Assembly (NCBI RefSeq): GCF_000717055.1
Contig: NZ_JNXI01000044.1
Location: 1 to 57,984 of the forward strand
DNA from: Streptomyces iakyrus
Lineage (GTDB): Bacteria > Actinomycetota > Actinomycetes > Streptomycetales > Streptomycetaceae
Length of the DNA stretch: 57,984 nt
Reading direction: 5' to 3'
Shown piece by piece: positions 16,443-25,329 of the stretch; positions within the stretch are counted from its first letter, which is position 1, and each line of letters begins with the position of its first letter. The translations under genes were made by a program, and so were the position numbers. The notes beneath the pieces were generated by a model. The model ran no database searches and was not told the DNA's origin. It worked only from the letters and a program-made list of their open reading frames with translations.

Positions 16443-16650
16443 GGCAGATTCCCTGGTAGCGGCGGTCGTGCGGCCCGCCCCGGGCATGATCCGCCCCGGG
16501 AACGGTCCTGCTCGCGTACCCGAACGGGACCGGGGCAACCCTGGTGGATCTCCGGGGTTCGTGGGAGCTCGGGGGAGATCTCGTGGCGAGCCGGGGGACG
16601 GCGGGCCGGGGAATGACACCGGCGAAGGACTCCGGGGATGCCGGGGACTG
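16443..16650. other. Intergenic stretch between SseB remnant and MFS operon
   Basis: With the promoter/operator at 16651-16681 this forms a 307-bp gap without a gene. It contains the SseB ribosome site, a CCCCGGG-N8-CCCCGGG direct repeat near 16480-16500 and G-rich sequence. Open frames running through it have no homology. I see no RNA gene or further dyad. Confidence 0.5.
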
Positions 16651-16681
16651 TTGACCCGGCTGATGTTACCGGTAACATCAG
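16651..16681 (+). promoter_or_regulatory. Promoter with perfect palindromic LacI-type operator of the MFS-GH35 operon
   Basis: The perfect palindrome TGATGTTACCGGTAACATCA (16661-16680) extends one more base pair on each side. A candidate promoter TTGACC (16651-16656), 16-bp spacer, TAACAT (16673-16678) is embedded in it, so a bound repressor would block RNA polymerase. Form and central CG fit the LacI/GalR family; the LacI gene at 22199-23269, at the end of this operon, is the likely partner. The sequence differs clearly from the operator at 11321-11336, so the two galactoside systems appear separately controlled. Confidence 0.75.
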
Positions 16682-16749
16682 TCGCTGTCCCTGACGTACG
16701 CGACTGTGCCCTCCGCCCACCACCCGGTGGCCCGTCCTTCGGAGTCCGC

Positions 16750-17931
16750 GTGATCGAAGAGCGCGTTGCCCGTCTCTCCCCCACCCGGCCCGGCCCGCTG
16801 TTCAGCAGGACCGCCGTGGTCGCCTCCTGCGCGGGCTTCGTGCTCATGGGGGTGTTGCAGGCCTTGTACGGACCGGCGATCCCGGCCTTCCGCGCGGAGT
16901 TCGGACTGTCGCCCTCCGCCGCGGGGCTGGGGCTGAGCGCGCACTTCGTCGGTGGGGTGGCCGGGGTGCTGCTGTCCGACCGGCTGTTCGGGCGGATCGG
17001 CAACCGGCACATCCTCGGCGGTTCGTATCTGCTGATGGGCGTCGGCGCGGCCGGCTTCGCGCTGGCGCCCGCCTGGTCCGCCGCCCTGGTGGCGGCCCTG
17101 GTCGCCGGGGTCGGCTTCGGCGGTATCGACTACGGCCTCAACCAGCTGTTCGCCGTGGGCTTCGGCCACCGTTCGACCGCGATGCTCAACATCCTCCACG
17201 CCCACTTCGGCATCGGCGCCATCCTCGGCCCCGCCGTGATCGGCGCGGTCGGCTCGGAGCACTACCCGGCCGTCTTCCTCGTCTTCGCCCTGGCCAACCT
17301 GCCGCTGCTGCTGTGCCTGAGGGGCGTGCGGAGCCGGGCGCCCGTCCCGGCCGGAGAGCAAGGCGCCGGTGGGGGCGCGCTCGGGCGGAGCCTCGGCTCG
17401 GTGATCGCCGTCTTCGTCGTCCTCTACGTGCTGCACGTCGGCATCGAGGCCGGTGTGGGCGGCTGGGAGCCCACGCATCTGGAGACCGTCGGCTACGGCG
17501 CGGGCGTCGCCGCGACCGCCACCTCCGTGTACTGGCTGATGATGACCTTCGGCCGCTTCCTGGTCGCCCCGCTCGCGCTGCGCTTCTCCCCTCAGGCCAT
17601 CATCACCGTCTCCTGCGCGGGCATGACGGTGTGCCTGCTGGTGGCAACCGTCCCGGCCCTCGCGCCCTACGCGTACGCAGGGGTCGGTCTGTTCATCGCG
17701 CCGGTCTTCCCCACCGGGCTGCCGTGGCTGAACCGCGCCGCACCGCAGGCCCGGCGGGCCGGTGCCCTGGTCATCGCGGCCTCCATGGTCGGCGGTGTCG
17801 CCGCGGGGCCGGCGCTGGGCAAGGCCATCGAGTGGTCCGGGGTCCGCGCCGTGCCGCTCCTGCTGTGCGGCGTCTCGGCGCTCTGCCTGGCCGCCACGCT
17901 CTGGCTGATCCGCGCCACCCGCGCCCGCTGA
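16750..17931 (+). CDS. Major facilitator superfamily transporter, probable galactoside/sugar permease
   Basis: 393 aa with about 12 membrane helices (GFVLMGVLQALYGPAIPAFRAEFGLS, loop motif SDRLFGRIGNRHILG between helices 2 and 3, later GFGGIDYGLNQLFAVGFG and FGRFLVAPLALRF). GTG at 16750 is preferred because GGAG lies 5 nt upstream and homology starts just after; the frame is open far upstream without homology. The first gene behind the 22-bp palindrome, followed at 33 bp by two beta-galactosidase genes, so it probably imports galactosides; substrate is inferred. Confidence 0.82.
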   Translation: MIEERVARLSPTRPGPLFSRTAVVASCAGFVLMGVLQALYGPAIPAFRAEFGLSPSAAGLGLSAHFVGGVAGVLLSDRLFGRIGNRHILGGSYLLMGVGAAGFALAPAWSAALVAALVAGVGFGGIDYGLNQLFAVGFGHRSTAMLNILHAHFGIGAILGPAVIGAVGSEHYPAVFLVFALANLPLLLCLRGVRSRAPVPAGEQGAGGGALGRSLGSVIAVFVVLYVLHVGIEAGVGGWEPTHLETVGYGAGVAATATSVYWLMMTFGRFLVAPLALRFSPQAIITVSCAGMTVCLLVATVPALAPYAYAGVGLFIAPVFPTGLPWLNRAAPQARRAGALVIAASMVGGVAAGPALGKAIEWSGVRAVPLLLCGVSALCLAATLWLIRATRAR

Positions 17932-17964
17932 CTCCACTCCTCTGTCCCGAAGGGAAGCTTCCGC

Positions 17965-19728
17965 ATGCCTGCCCTGACGACGACGTCCGACGGATTCCTG
18001 CTGCACGGCGAGCCGTTCCGGATCATCTCCGGCGCGCTGCACTACTTCCGCGTCCACCCCGGTCTGTGGTCCGACCGGCTGCGCAAGGCGCGGCTGATGG
18101 GCCTCAACACGGTCGAGACGTACATCCCCTGGAACTACCACCAGCCCGATCCCGAGGGCCCCCTGGTCCTCGACGGCTTCCTCGACCTGCCCCGGTTCCT
18201 CCGGCTCGCACAGGACGAGGGACTGCGGGTGCTGCTGCGTCCGGGGCCGTTCATCTGCGCCGAGTGGGACGGTGGTGGCCTGCCCGACTGGCTGACCTCC
18301 GACCCGGACATCCGGTTGCGCACCAGCGACCCCCGCTTCACCGGGGCCGTCGACCGCTACCTCGACCTGCTGCTGCCCGCGCTCCGGCCGCACCTGGCCG
18401 CGGCGGGCGGTCCCGTCATCGGCGTGCAGGTGGAGAACGAGTACGGGGCGTACGGTGACGACTCCGCCTATCTGAAGCACCTCGCCGACGCCTTCCGCGC
18501 CCGCGGCGTCGAGGAGCTGCTGTTCACGTGTGACCAGGCCGACCCGGAGCACCTCGCCACCGGAAGCATGCCCGGCGTCCTGGTCACCGGGACCTTCGGC
18601 AGCCGCATCGAGCAGTCCCTGGCACGCCTGCGCGAACACCGGCCCGAAGGCCCGCTGTTCTGCGCCGAGTTCTGGATCGGCTGGTTCGACCACTGGGGCG
18701 GTCCGCACCATGTGCGGGACGCGGCCGACGCCGCCGCCGACCTGGACCGGCTGCTGTCCGCCGGGGCCTCCGTCAACATCTACATGTTCCACGGGGGCAC
18801 CAACTTCGGCTTCGCCAACGGCGCCAACCACAAACACGCCTACACGCCCACGGTCACGTCCTACGACTACGACGCCGCCCTCACCGAGTGCGGCGACCCG
18901 GGCCCGAAGTACCACGCATTCCGCGAGGTCATCGCCCGCCATGCCACCGTGCCGGACGAACCCGTCCCGGCGCCGGGCCCCAAACTCCCGCCCACCCCGG
19001 TCGAGTTGGACAGCCGGGCGGATCTCCTGCCCCTGGCCGGCTCGCTCACCGCGGTTGTGCGCACCGACGTGCCCGTGACCATGGACGAGCTCGGTCAGCG
19101 CACCGGCTACGCCCTCTACCGCACCACCCTCCCGGCCGACGGCGACGGGCTGCTGCACTTCACTCGCGGGGTGGGCGACCGCGCCCAGGTCTTCGTCGAC
19201 GGCGCGCCCGTCGGCGTGCTGGAGAGCGAACGCCACGACGTGTCGCTGCCCGTGCGGGTGCCGCGTCCCGGTGCGATGCTGGAGGTTCTCGTCGAGAACA
19301 TGGGCGGCGTCAACTACGGCCCCCGCATCGGCGCGCCCAAGGGGCTGCTCGGACCCGTCTCCTTCAACGGCACGGACCTCACGGGCTGGGACTGCCGCCC
19401 GCTGCCGACGGCCCCGGACGCGCTGCCGTTCGCCCCGGCCGGCGACACTCCTGTCACCGTGCCGGCGTTCCACCGCGGCACCTTCGAGGTCGGTACCCCG
19501 GCGGACGCCTTCCTCGCCCTGCCCGGCTGGACGAAGGGCCAGGCCTGGGTCAACGGCTTCCACCTGGGCCGCTACTGGAACCGCGGCCCGCAGCGCACGC
19601 TGTACGTCCCCGCGCCGGTGCTGCGCCCGGGCTCCAACGAACTCGTCCTGCTGGAGCTGCACGGCAGCACCGCCACCCGTGCCCTGCTCACCGACGCCCC
19701 CGACCTCGGCCCGGAGAACACCTGGTGA
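17965..19728 (+). CDS. Beta-galactosidase, GH35 family (first of pair)
   Basis: 587 aa, no signal peptide, so intracellular. N-terminal GH35 TIM barrel: FRIISGALHYFRVHPGLWSDRLRKARLMGLNTVETYIPWNYHQP, RPGPFICAEWDGGGLPDWL, GVQVENEYGAYG (acid/base about E159), LFCAEFWIGWFDHWGG (nucleophile about E235), NIYMFHGGTNFGF. Two C-terminal jelly-roll domains follow (FTRGVGDRAQVFVDGAPVGVLE, TKGQAWVNGFHLGRYWNRGPQRTLYVP). It removes terminal beta-galactose. Complete and typical for bacterial GH35. The stop overlaps the next gene by 4 bp. Confidence 0.95.
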   Translation: MPALTTTSDGFLLHGEPFRIISGALHYFRVHPGLWSDRLRKARLMGLNTVETYIPWNYHQPDPEGPLVLDGFLDLPRFLRLAQDEGLRVLLRPGPFICAEWDGGGLPDWLTSDPDIRLRTSDPRFTGAVDRYLDLLLPALRPHLAAAGGPVIGVQVENEYGAYGDDSAYLKHLADAFRARGVEELLFTCDQADPEHLATGSMPGVLVTGTFGSRIEQSLARLREHRPEGPLFCAEFWIGWFDHWGGPHHVRDAADAAADLDRLLSAGASVNIYMFHGGTNFGFANGANHKHAYTPTVTSYDYDAALTECGDPGPKYHAFREVIARHATVPDEPVPAPGPKLPPTPVELDSRADLLPLAGSLTAVVRTDVPVTMDELGQRTGYALYRTTLPADGDGLLHFTRGVGDRAQVFVDGAPVGVLESERHDVSLPVRVPRPGAMLEVLVENMGGVNYGPRIGAPKGLLGPVSFNGTDLTGWDCRPLPTAPDALPFAPAGDTPVTVPAFHRGTFEVGTPADAFLALPGWTKGQAWVNGFHLGRYWNRGPQRTLYVPAPVLRPGSNELVLLELHGSTATRALLTDAPDLGPENTW

Positions 19729-22109
19729 CGCATCTCCTGCGCGTGCCCCCGCCCGCCCCTCCCCCGCTGACCGGCCACCCGCCCTTCACGGACGCGCCGG
19801 GCGTGCCCGACCCGATCGAGGTCACCGGCCGCTGGATCACCAGGGGCGGCCGCCCCTGGTTCCCGGTCTCCGGCGAGTTCCACTACTCCCGCTACCCGCA
19901 CGGGCAGTGGGGCGAGGAGCTGCTGAAGATGAAGGCGGGCGGGGTGACCGCCGTCGCCTCCTACGTCATCTGGATCCACCACGAGGAGGTCGAGGACCGC
20001 GTCCGCTTCGACGGCGACCGCGACCTCAGGCGCTTCGCCGGACTCTGCGCCCGCCACGGCCTGGATTTCATCCCCCGGATCGGCCCCTGGTCCCACGCCG
20101 AGGTACGCAACGGCGGCCTGCCCGACTGGGTCCTGGCACGGACGGACGCACCGCGCACCGACGACCCGGCCTACCTGTCGCCCGTACGCGCCTGGTTCAC
20201 GGAGATCGCGGGGCAGCTCAGGGGCCTGGAACGGGCGAACGGCGGCCCGATCGTCGCGATCCAGATCGAGAACGAGCTCTACGACGGACCGGGCCATCTG
20301 CGCACGCTCAAGCGCCTCGCCCAGGAGGCCGGGCTGAGCGCGCCGCTGTGGACGTCGACCGCCTGGGGCGGGGTCACGCTGCCGGGCGAGGACCTGCTCC
20401 CGCTGTACGGCGGCTATTCCGAGGCATTCTGGACGGAGGCCGACGGCGGCTGGCCCGACACCTGCCGCAAGCACTTCTTCTTCACCCACGAGCGCGACGA
20501 CGAGGGCATCGGCGCCGACCTGCGGCCCACGTCCGTCCGCGGGGCGGACCCGGCTCCGACGGACCGCTTCCCCTGGGCGACGTGCGAGTTGGGCGGCGGC
20601 ATGGCGGTGGCCTATCACCGGCGGCCGAGGGTGGAGGCGGAGGATGTCGGTGCGCTGGCACTGACCAAGATCGGCTGCGGGTCGGTGTGGCAGGGCTACT
20701 ACATGTTCCACGGCGGCACGAACCCGGCCGGCGAGCTGACCTCCCTCCAGGAGTCGCACGCGACCGGCTACCCCAACGACCTGCCCGCCCTGAGCTACGA
20801 CTTCCAGGCCCCGCTCGGCGAGTACGGGCAGGTGCGGCCCTCCTATCACGAACTGCGCCTCCAGCACCTGCTGCTGGCCTGCTTCGGGCACCGGATCGCC
20901 CCCATGCGGTCCGTGCTGCCCGAGCGGTCGCCGGCCGGGCAGCACGACCGGGAGACCCTGCGCTGGGCCGTGCGGACCGACGGCACCTCGGGCTTCCTCT
21001 TCGTGACCAACCACCAGCCGCACGAGCCGCTGCCGGACCACCCGGACACGGCCTTCACGGTCGACTTCCCGCACGCTCCCCCGCTGACGCTGCCCAGCGT
21101 TCCCGTCACCGTGCCCTCCGGCGCCTACTTCTGCTGGCCGCTCCGGCTGGACGTGGCGGGGCTGCGGCTGGAGTGGGCCACGGCGCAACCCGTGTGCACC
21201 GTCGAGGCGGACGGCCGTACGCTCCTGGTGCTGTCCGCGACGGACGGCATCGCCCCCGAACTCGCCCTGGACGCCGACACGGTGGCGTCCGTCGCCGTGC
21301 CGTTCGGGGAGATCACGCCGGTCGCCGGGCGGGTGCTGGTCAGCGGAGTGCGGCCCGGCACCGATGCCCTGATCGAGGTGGAGACCGCCGACGGCTCGCA
21401 CGTCGGCCTGCTGGTCCTGGACGCGGCGACGGCCCGTACGGTCTACCGCGGCCGGGCGTGGGGTGCCGAACGTCTTGTGCTGTGCGGGGACGGTGTCGTC
21501 TTCGACGGAGACCGAAGCGAGGTGCGGCTGCACAGCCAGGCCGCCGGGCCGTCGTTCGCGGTGCTGCCGGCACCGGATGCCGCACTGGTGGTGGACGGGG
21601 CCGGTGTCCGGGAGACGCCCGACGGTGTGTTCACGCGCTACACCGTCGAGGCCGGGCCGCCGGCGGGCACCGCCGCGACCGTCACGTCCGTCAGGCCCGG
21701 CGGCCCGGCCCCCGGGCCGGTGACCGGCGTGCGGGGCCGGGCGAGTGTGCCGGACGAGAAGGTCGTGGACGCGGCGGCCGCCGAGTACCGGGTCGACGTA
21801 CCGGAGGACCTGCTGCGGAACCCCTCCGGTGTGCTGCTGCGGCTGCACTGGACGGGGGACCTGGCACGGGCCTATGTGGGAGACGCTCTGGTCGCCGACC
21901 AGTTCTGGTCGGGGCGGGTCTGGGACATCGGTCTTGACCGGCTGCTGGGCCGGGCACTGCGCACGGAGGGGCTGCGGCTGAAGGTGCTGCCGCTTTCCCC
22001 GGACGCGCCCGTGCACGTTCCAGGGCAGCCGGACGACACCTGGCGGGAGGCACGGGTACGGGACGCCGCGTGGGTGGTCACGCGCCGCTGGACGGTCCGG
22101 ACCGGCTGA
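19725..22109 (+). CDS. Glycoside hydrolase family 35-like beta-galactosidase (second, large and divergent)
   Basis: 794 aa. The barrel is recognisable but differs from its neighbour: WFPVSGEFHYSRYPHGQWGEELLKMKAGGVTAVASYVIWIHHEE, RIGPWSHAEVRNGGLPDWVL, AIQIENELYDG (acid/base about E184), WATCELGGGMAVAYHRRP (nucleophile about E288), GYYMFHGGTNPAG. A long beta-rich C-terminal half follows, ending in a galactose-binding-like domain (LRLHWTGDLARAYVGDALVADQFWSG). GTG at 19725 overlaps the first GH35 stop, so both are made together. It may act on a branched or substituted galactoside that the first enzyme cannot cleave. Confidence 0.88.
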   Translation: MTHLLRVPPPAPPPLTGHPPFTDAPGVPDPIEVTGRWITRGGRPWFPVSGEFHYSRYPHGQWGEELLKMKAGGVTAVASYVIWIHHEEVEDRVRFDGDRDLRRFAGLCARHGLDFIPRIGPWSHAEVRNGGLPDWVLARTDAPRTDDPAYLSPVRAWFTEIAGQLRGLERANGGPIVAIQIENELYDGPGHLRTLKRLAQEAGLSAPLWTSTAWGGVTLPGEDLLPLYGGYSEAFWTEADGGWPDTCRKHFFFTHERDDEGIGADLRPTSVRGADPAPTDRFPWATCELGGGMAVAYHRRPRVEAEDVGALALTKIGCGSVWQGYYMFHGGTNPAGELTSLQESHATGYPNDLPALSYDFQAPLGEYGQVRPSYHELRLQHLLLACFGHRIAPMRSVLPERSPAGQHDRETLRWAVRTDGTSGFLFVTNHQPHEPLPDHPDTAFTVDFPHAPPLTLPSVPVTVPSGAYFCWPLRLDVAGLRLEWATAQPVCTVEADGRTLLVLSATDGIAPELALDADTVASVAVPFGEITPVAGRVLVSGVRPGTDALIEVETADGSHVGLLVLDAATARTVYRGRAWGAERLVLCGDGVVFDGDRSEVRLHSQAAGPSFAVLPAPDAALVVDGAGVRETPDGVFTRYTVEAGPPAGTAATVTSVRPGGPAPGPVTGVRGRASVPDEKVVDAAAAEYRVDVPEDLLRNPSGVLLRLHWTGDLARAYVGDALVADQFWSGRVWDIGLDRLLGRALRTEGLRLKVLPLSPDAPVHVPGQPDDTWREARVRDAAWVVTRRWTVRTG

Positions 22110-22198
22110 AGGCGATCCGGGCCTGCTGTCCGGCCTATGCTGTGCTCCTGCCGGGCGGGTTCAGGACCGCCGTACCGACGTCGAGGACATCATCCGCC

Positions 22199-23269
22199 AT
22201 GACACCGAGCGCCCCCGACGGCCCTGGGTCCAAGGGCCGCAGCAGGCGCAACTTCGCGGGGGCGCGCCCGGTGATGGCCGACGTGGCCCGGCTGGCCGGG
22301 GTCTCCAAGCAGACGGTCTCGCGGGTGCTCAACGACCATCCGGCCGTCCGTCCCGAGACGCGCGAGGTGGTCTCGGAGGCCATGCGCGCGCTCGGCTACC
22401 GGCCCAGCCGCAGTGCGCGGTCCCTGGCCAGTGGCAGGACCCGGATGCTCGGGGTCATCTCCTTCGACGCCGCCCGCTACGGGCCCGCCTCGATCCTGAC
22501 CGCGATCAACACGGCGGCCCAGGAGGCCGGTTACCTCGTCAGCTCCATCGCCCTGGACACGGCCGACCACGACACCGTCGTCGAGGCCGTGGACCGGCTG
22601 TCGGCCGAGGGCGCGGACGGCGTGATCGCGATCGCGCCGCAGCTGTGGGTGGGCCGGGCGCTGGCCGAGACGACCGGCCTGGGCACTCCCCTGGTGGTGC
22701 TGGAGAGCGCGCTCGACGAGGAGACGCCCCTGGTCACCGGTGATTCCCGCACCGGCGCCCGCAAGGCCACCGAGCACCTCCTCGGCCTCGGGCACGCGAC
22801 CGTGTGGCACATCGCGGGCCCGACCGGCTGGACCTCGGCCGACCACCGGCTGGCGAGCTGGCAGTCGACGCTCCGGGCCGCGGGTGCCGCCGCGCCGGCC
22901 CCTCTCGTCGGGGACTGGAGCGCCGACTCCGGCTACGACCTGGGCCGTTCCCTGGCCCGGCGCCCCGAGGTGACGGCGGTGTTCGCCTCCAACGACCAGA
23001 TGGCGCTCGGCCTGCTGCACGCCCTGCACGAGGCCGGGCGGTCCGTCCCCGGGGACATCAGCGTCGTCGGCTACGACGACGTTCCGGAGGCGGCGCACTT
23101 CCTGCCGCCGCTGACCACCGTCCGCACCGACTTCGCGGAGATCGGCACCCGTTCGCTGCGGCTCCTCCTGGACCGGATCGACGGCCCGGGCGGCCGGCCC
23201 CGCGTCGGCACCCTGGTGCCCGTGGATCTCGTGGTGCGGGCCAGCAGCGGTCCCCCACCGGTGCGCTGA
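22199..23269 (+). CDS. LacI-family repressor of the MFS-GH35 operon
   Basis: 356 aa. About 25 residues of basic leader, then the helix-turn-helix (VMADVARLAGVSKQTVSRVLNDHPAV), hinge (GYRPSRSARSLASGRTRMLG) and sugar-sensing domain (GVISFDAARYGPASILTAINTAAQEAGY, SNDQMALGLLHALHEAGRSVPGDISVVGYDDVPEA). ATG at 22199. It follows the GH35 pair by 89 bp on the same strand and most likely recognises the palindrome at 16660-16681; none is repeated in its own leader. Confidence 0.92.
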   Translation: MTPSAPDGPGSKGRSRRNFAGARPVMADVARLAGVSKQTVSRVLNDHPAVRPETREVVSEAMRALGYRPSRSARSLASGRTRMLGVISFDAARYGPASILTAINTAAQEAGYLVSSIALDTADHDTVVEAVDRLSAEGADGVIAIAPQLWVGRALAETTGLGTPLVVLESALDEETPLVTGDSRTGARKATEHLLGLGHATVWHIAGPTGWTSADHRLASWQSTLRAAGAAAPAPLVGDWSADSGYDLGRSLARRPEVTAVFASNDQMALGLLHALHEAGRSVPGDISVVGYDDVPEAAHFLPPLTTVRTDFAEIGTRSLRLLLDRIDGPGGRPRVGTLVPVDLVVRASSGPPPVR

Positions 23270-23279
23270 GAGGCGTTGG

Positions 23280-25244
23280 TCAGCCGTTTCCCCCGGCGGC
23301 TCGCTGCCAGGCTCCCTCCCTCAGCAGCCGCAGACCGTTCAGGCCGACCAGGACCGTGGAGCCCTCGTGGCCCGCAACGCCCAGCGGCAGCGGCAGGTCA
23401 CCGGCCAGGTCCCAGACGACGAGTCCGGCGATGAACACCCCCGCGATGACGAGGTTCTGCACGACCAGCCTGCGGGCGCGGCGGGACAGGGCGACGGTGG
23501 CGGGGACCGCGGCGAGTTCGTCGCGCACGATGACGGCGTCCGCGGTCTCCAGGGCCAGGTCGGAGCCGGCCCGGCCCATGGCGATCCCAGTGTGCGCGGC
23601 GGCCAGGGCGGGTGCGTCGTTGACGCCGTCCCCGACGACCAGCACCTTGCGGCCCGCGCTCTCCATCTCCCGGACGGCGTCGAGCTTGTCCTGCGGCAGC
23701 AGCCCGGCGCGCACATCGTCGATGCCGGCCTCGGCGGCGAGGTGCGCCGCGGCCCGTGGGTTGTCGCCGGTCAGGAGCACCGGGGCGGTGCCGGTGAGCG
23801 TGGCGAGGGAGGCGACCGTGGCGGCGGCATCCGGGCGCAGCCGGTCGGCGATGCCGAGCAGTCCGGCGGGGGCGCCGTCGACGACGACCAGGACGGCGGT
23901 ACGGCCGGACTCCTCCAGTTCCGCCGCGATGCCGGGGCTGTCGTCCAGCAGCCGGGCCGGTGCGCCCACGGCGACCGTGCGGCCGCCGACGACGGCGGTG
24001 ACCCCCACGCCGGGCGCGGAGGTGAAGTCCTTCGCGTCGGGCAGGCGGAGGCCGCGCTCGCGGGCCGCGTCCACCACCGCCCGGGCCAGCGGATGCTCGC
24101 TGGGCCGCTCGGCTGCGGCCGCCAGCGTCAGCACCTCGTCCTCTTCCAGGCCGGATCCGGGCAGCGGCCGCACGTCGGTGACGCGGGGGCTGCCCTCGGT
24201 GAGCGTGCCGGTCTTGTCCAGCGCGACCGCGTCCACCTGGCCGAGCCGCTCCATCACCACGGCCGACTTCACGAGCACACCGTGCCGTCCGGCGTTGGCG
24301 ATGGCCGACAGCAGCGGCGGCATGGTGGCCAGCACGACCGCGCACGGGGAGGCGACGATCATGAACGTCATGGCGCGCAGCAGTGCGTCGGTGAGCTGTT
24401 CACCGAAGGCGAGCGGGACCAGGAAGACGGCCAGAGTCGCGGCCACCATGCCCAGCGAGTAGCGCTGTTCGACCTTCTCGATGAACAGCTGTGTGGGCGC
24501 CTTGGTCTCGGACGCCTCCTGGACCATGCGCACGATCCGGGCGATCACCGAGTCGGAGGCGTCGCGCTCCACCCGGATCCGGAGGGCGCCGGTGCCGTTG
24601 AGGGTGCCCGCGAAGACCTCGTCGCCGCGCTCCTTCGGCACGGGCAGCGGCTCACCGGTGATGGTCGCCTGGTCCACCTCACTCGCCCCGTCCAGCACCC
24701 GGCCGTCGGCCCCGACACGCTCGCCGGGGCGTACCAGGACGGTGTCGCCGACCGCCAGTTCCTCGACGGACACGGTCTGTTCACCGCCGCCGGGGCTCAT
24801 CCGGGTGGCCGTGGCGGGGGCCAGGTCGAGCAGACCGCGGACGGAGTCCGCGGTGCGGGCCGTGGCGAGGGCCTCCAGCGCGCCCGAGGTGGCGAAGATG
24901 ACGATGAGCAGGGCGCCGTCCATGACCTGCCCGATGGAGGCGGCGCCCAGGGCGGCGACGACCATCAGCAGGTCGACGTCGAGGGTGCGCTCCTTCAGCG
25001 CCTTGAGCCCTTCCCACCCCGGCTCCCAGCCGCCCGTGACGTACGACAGGGCGTACAGCGGGCCCCACGTCCAGGCGGGGGCGCCGGTCAGCTGGAGGGG
25101 CAGCGCGAGCAGGAAGAGGACGGTGGCCGCGGCGGCCCAGCGTGCCTCGGGGAGGGCGAGGACGCGGGTACGCCGCCGGGGCGGGGTCCCGGGACGCTCG
25201 GGCTGCTGCCGTTCGAGCGGCTGAGGCGTGAGCGTGGAGGTCAT
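23280..25244 (-). CDS. P1B-4-type metal-exporting ATPase (Co/Fe/Zn-class)
   Basis: 654 aa. P-type hallmarks: ITGEPLPV (actuator), DKTGTLTEG (phosphorylation Asp), HPLARAVV, MGRAGSDLALETADAV and GDGVNDAPAL. The intramembrane metal motif is SPC (ASPCAVVLATMPPLLSAIAN), not CPC, and the last helices carry GHEGSTVLVGLNGLRLL, the HEGxT motif of subgroup P1B-4 (CoaT/CtpD-like). No N-terminal CxxC metal domain, again as in P1B-4. It would pump Co2+, Fe2+ or a related ion out of the cell. ATG at 25242-25244 has AAGGAT 8 nt upstream. It converges on the LacI gene with a 10-bp gap. Confidence 0.88.
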   Translation of the reverse strand: MTSTLTPQPLERQQPERPGTPPRRRTRVLALPEARWAAAATVLFLLALPLQLTGAPAWTWGPLYALSYVTGGWEPGWEGLKALKERTLDVDLLMVVAALGAASIGQVMDGALLIVIFATSGALEALATARTADSVRGLLDLAPATATRMSPGGGEQTVSVEELAVGDTVLVRPGERVGADGRVLDGASEVDQATITGEPLPVPKERGDEVFAGTLNGTGALRIRVERDASDSVIARIVRMVQEASETKAPTQLFIEKVEQRYSLGMVAATLAVFLVPLAFGEQLTDALLRAMTFMIVASPCAVVLATMPPLLSAIANAGRHGVLVKSAVVMERLGQVDAVALDKTGTLTEGSPRVTDVRPLPGSGLEEDEVLTLAAAAERPSEHPLARAVVDAARERGLRLPDAKDFTSAPGVGVTAVVGGRTVAVGAPARLLDDSPGIAAELEESGRTAVLVVVDGAPAGLLGIADRLRPDAAATVASLATLTGTAPVLLTGDNPRAAAHLAAEAGIDDVRAGLLPQDKLDAVREMESAGRKVLVVGDGVNDAPALAAAHTGIAMGRAGSDLALETADAVIVRDELAAVPATVALSRRARRLVVQNLVIAGVFIAGLVVWDLAGDLPLPLGVAGHEGSTVLVGLNGLRLLREGAWQRAAGGNG

Positions 25245-25290
25245 CAGGATCCTTCGGGCGGGGGCGCGTTCACCCCACCATACAGGAACA

Positions 25291-25316
25291 CATGAAGACT
25301 CATTCATGCCTTCATG
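25291..25316. promoter_or_regulatory. ArsR/SmtB-like operator upstream of the metal ATPase
   Basis: CATGAA (25291-25296) and TTCATG (25303-25308) form a perfect 6-6-6 inverted repeat, and a second TTCATG follows at 25311-25316. Dyads of the ATGAA/TTCAT kind 50 bp before a metal-ATPase start resemble SmtB/CmtR/NmtR sites. No ArsR metal sensor gene lies nearby (the one at 7073 is far away), so the regulator would be encoded elsewhere. Confidence 0.5.
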
Positions 25317-25329
25317 CGACGGCTCCCCG

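Noticed and set aside
16678..19662. 994-codon minus-strand frame opposite MFS and GH35 genes
   Set aside because: Antisense shadow without homology; GC3 bias and domains support the plus-strand genes.
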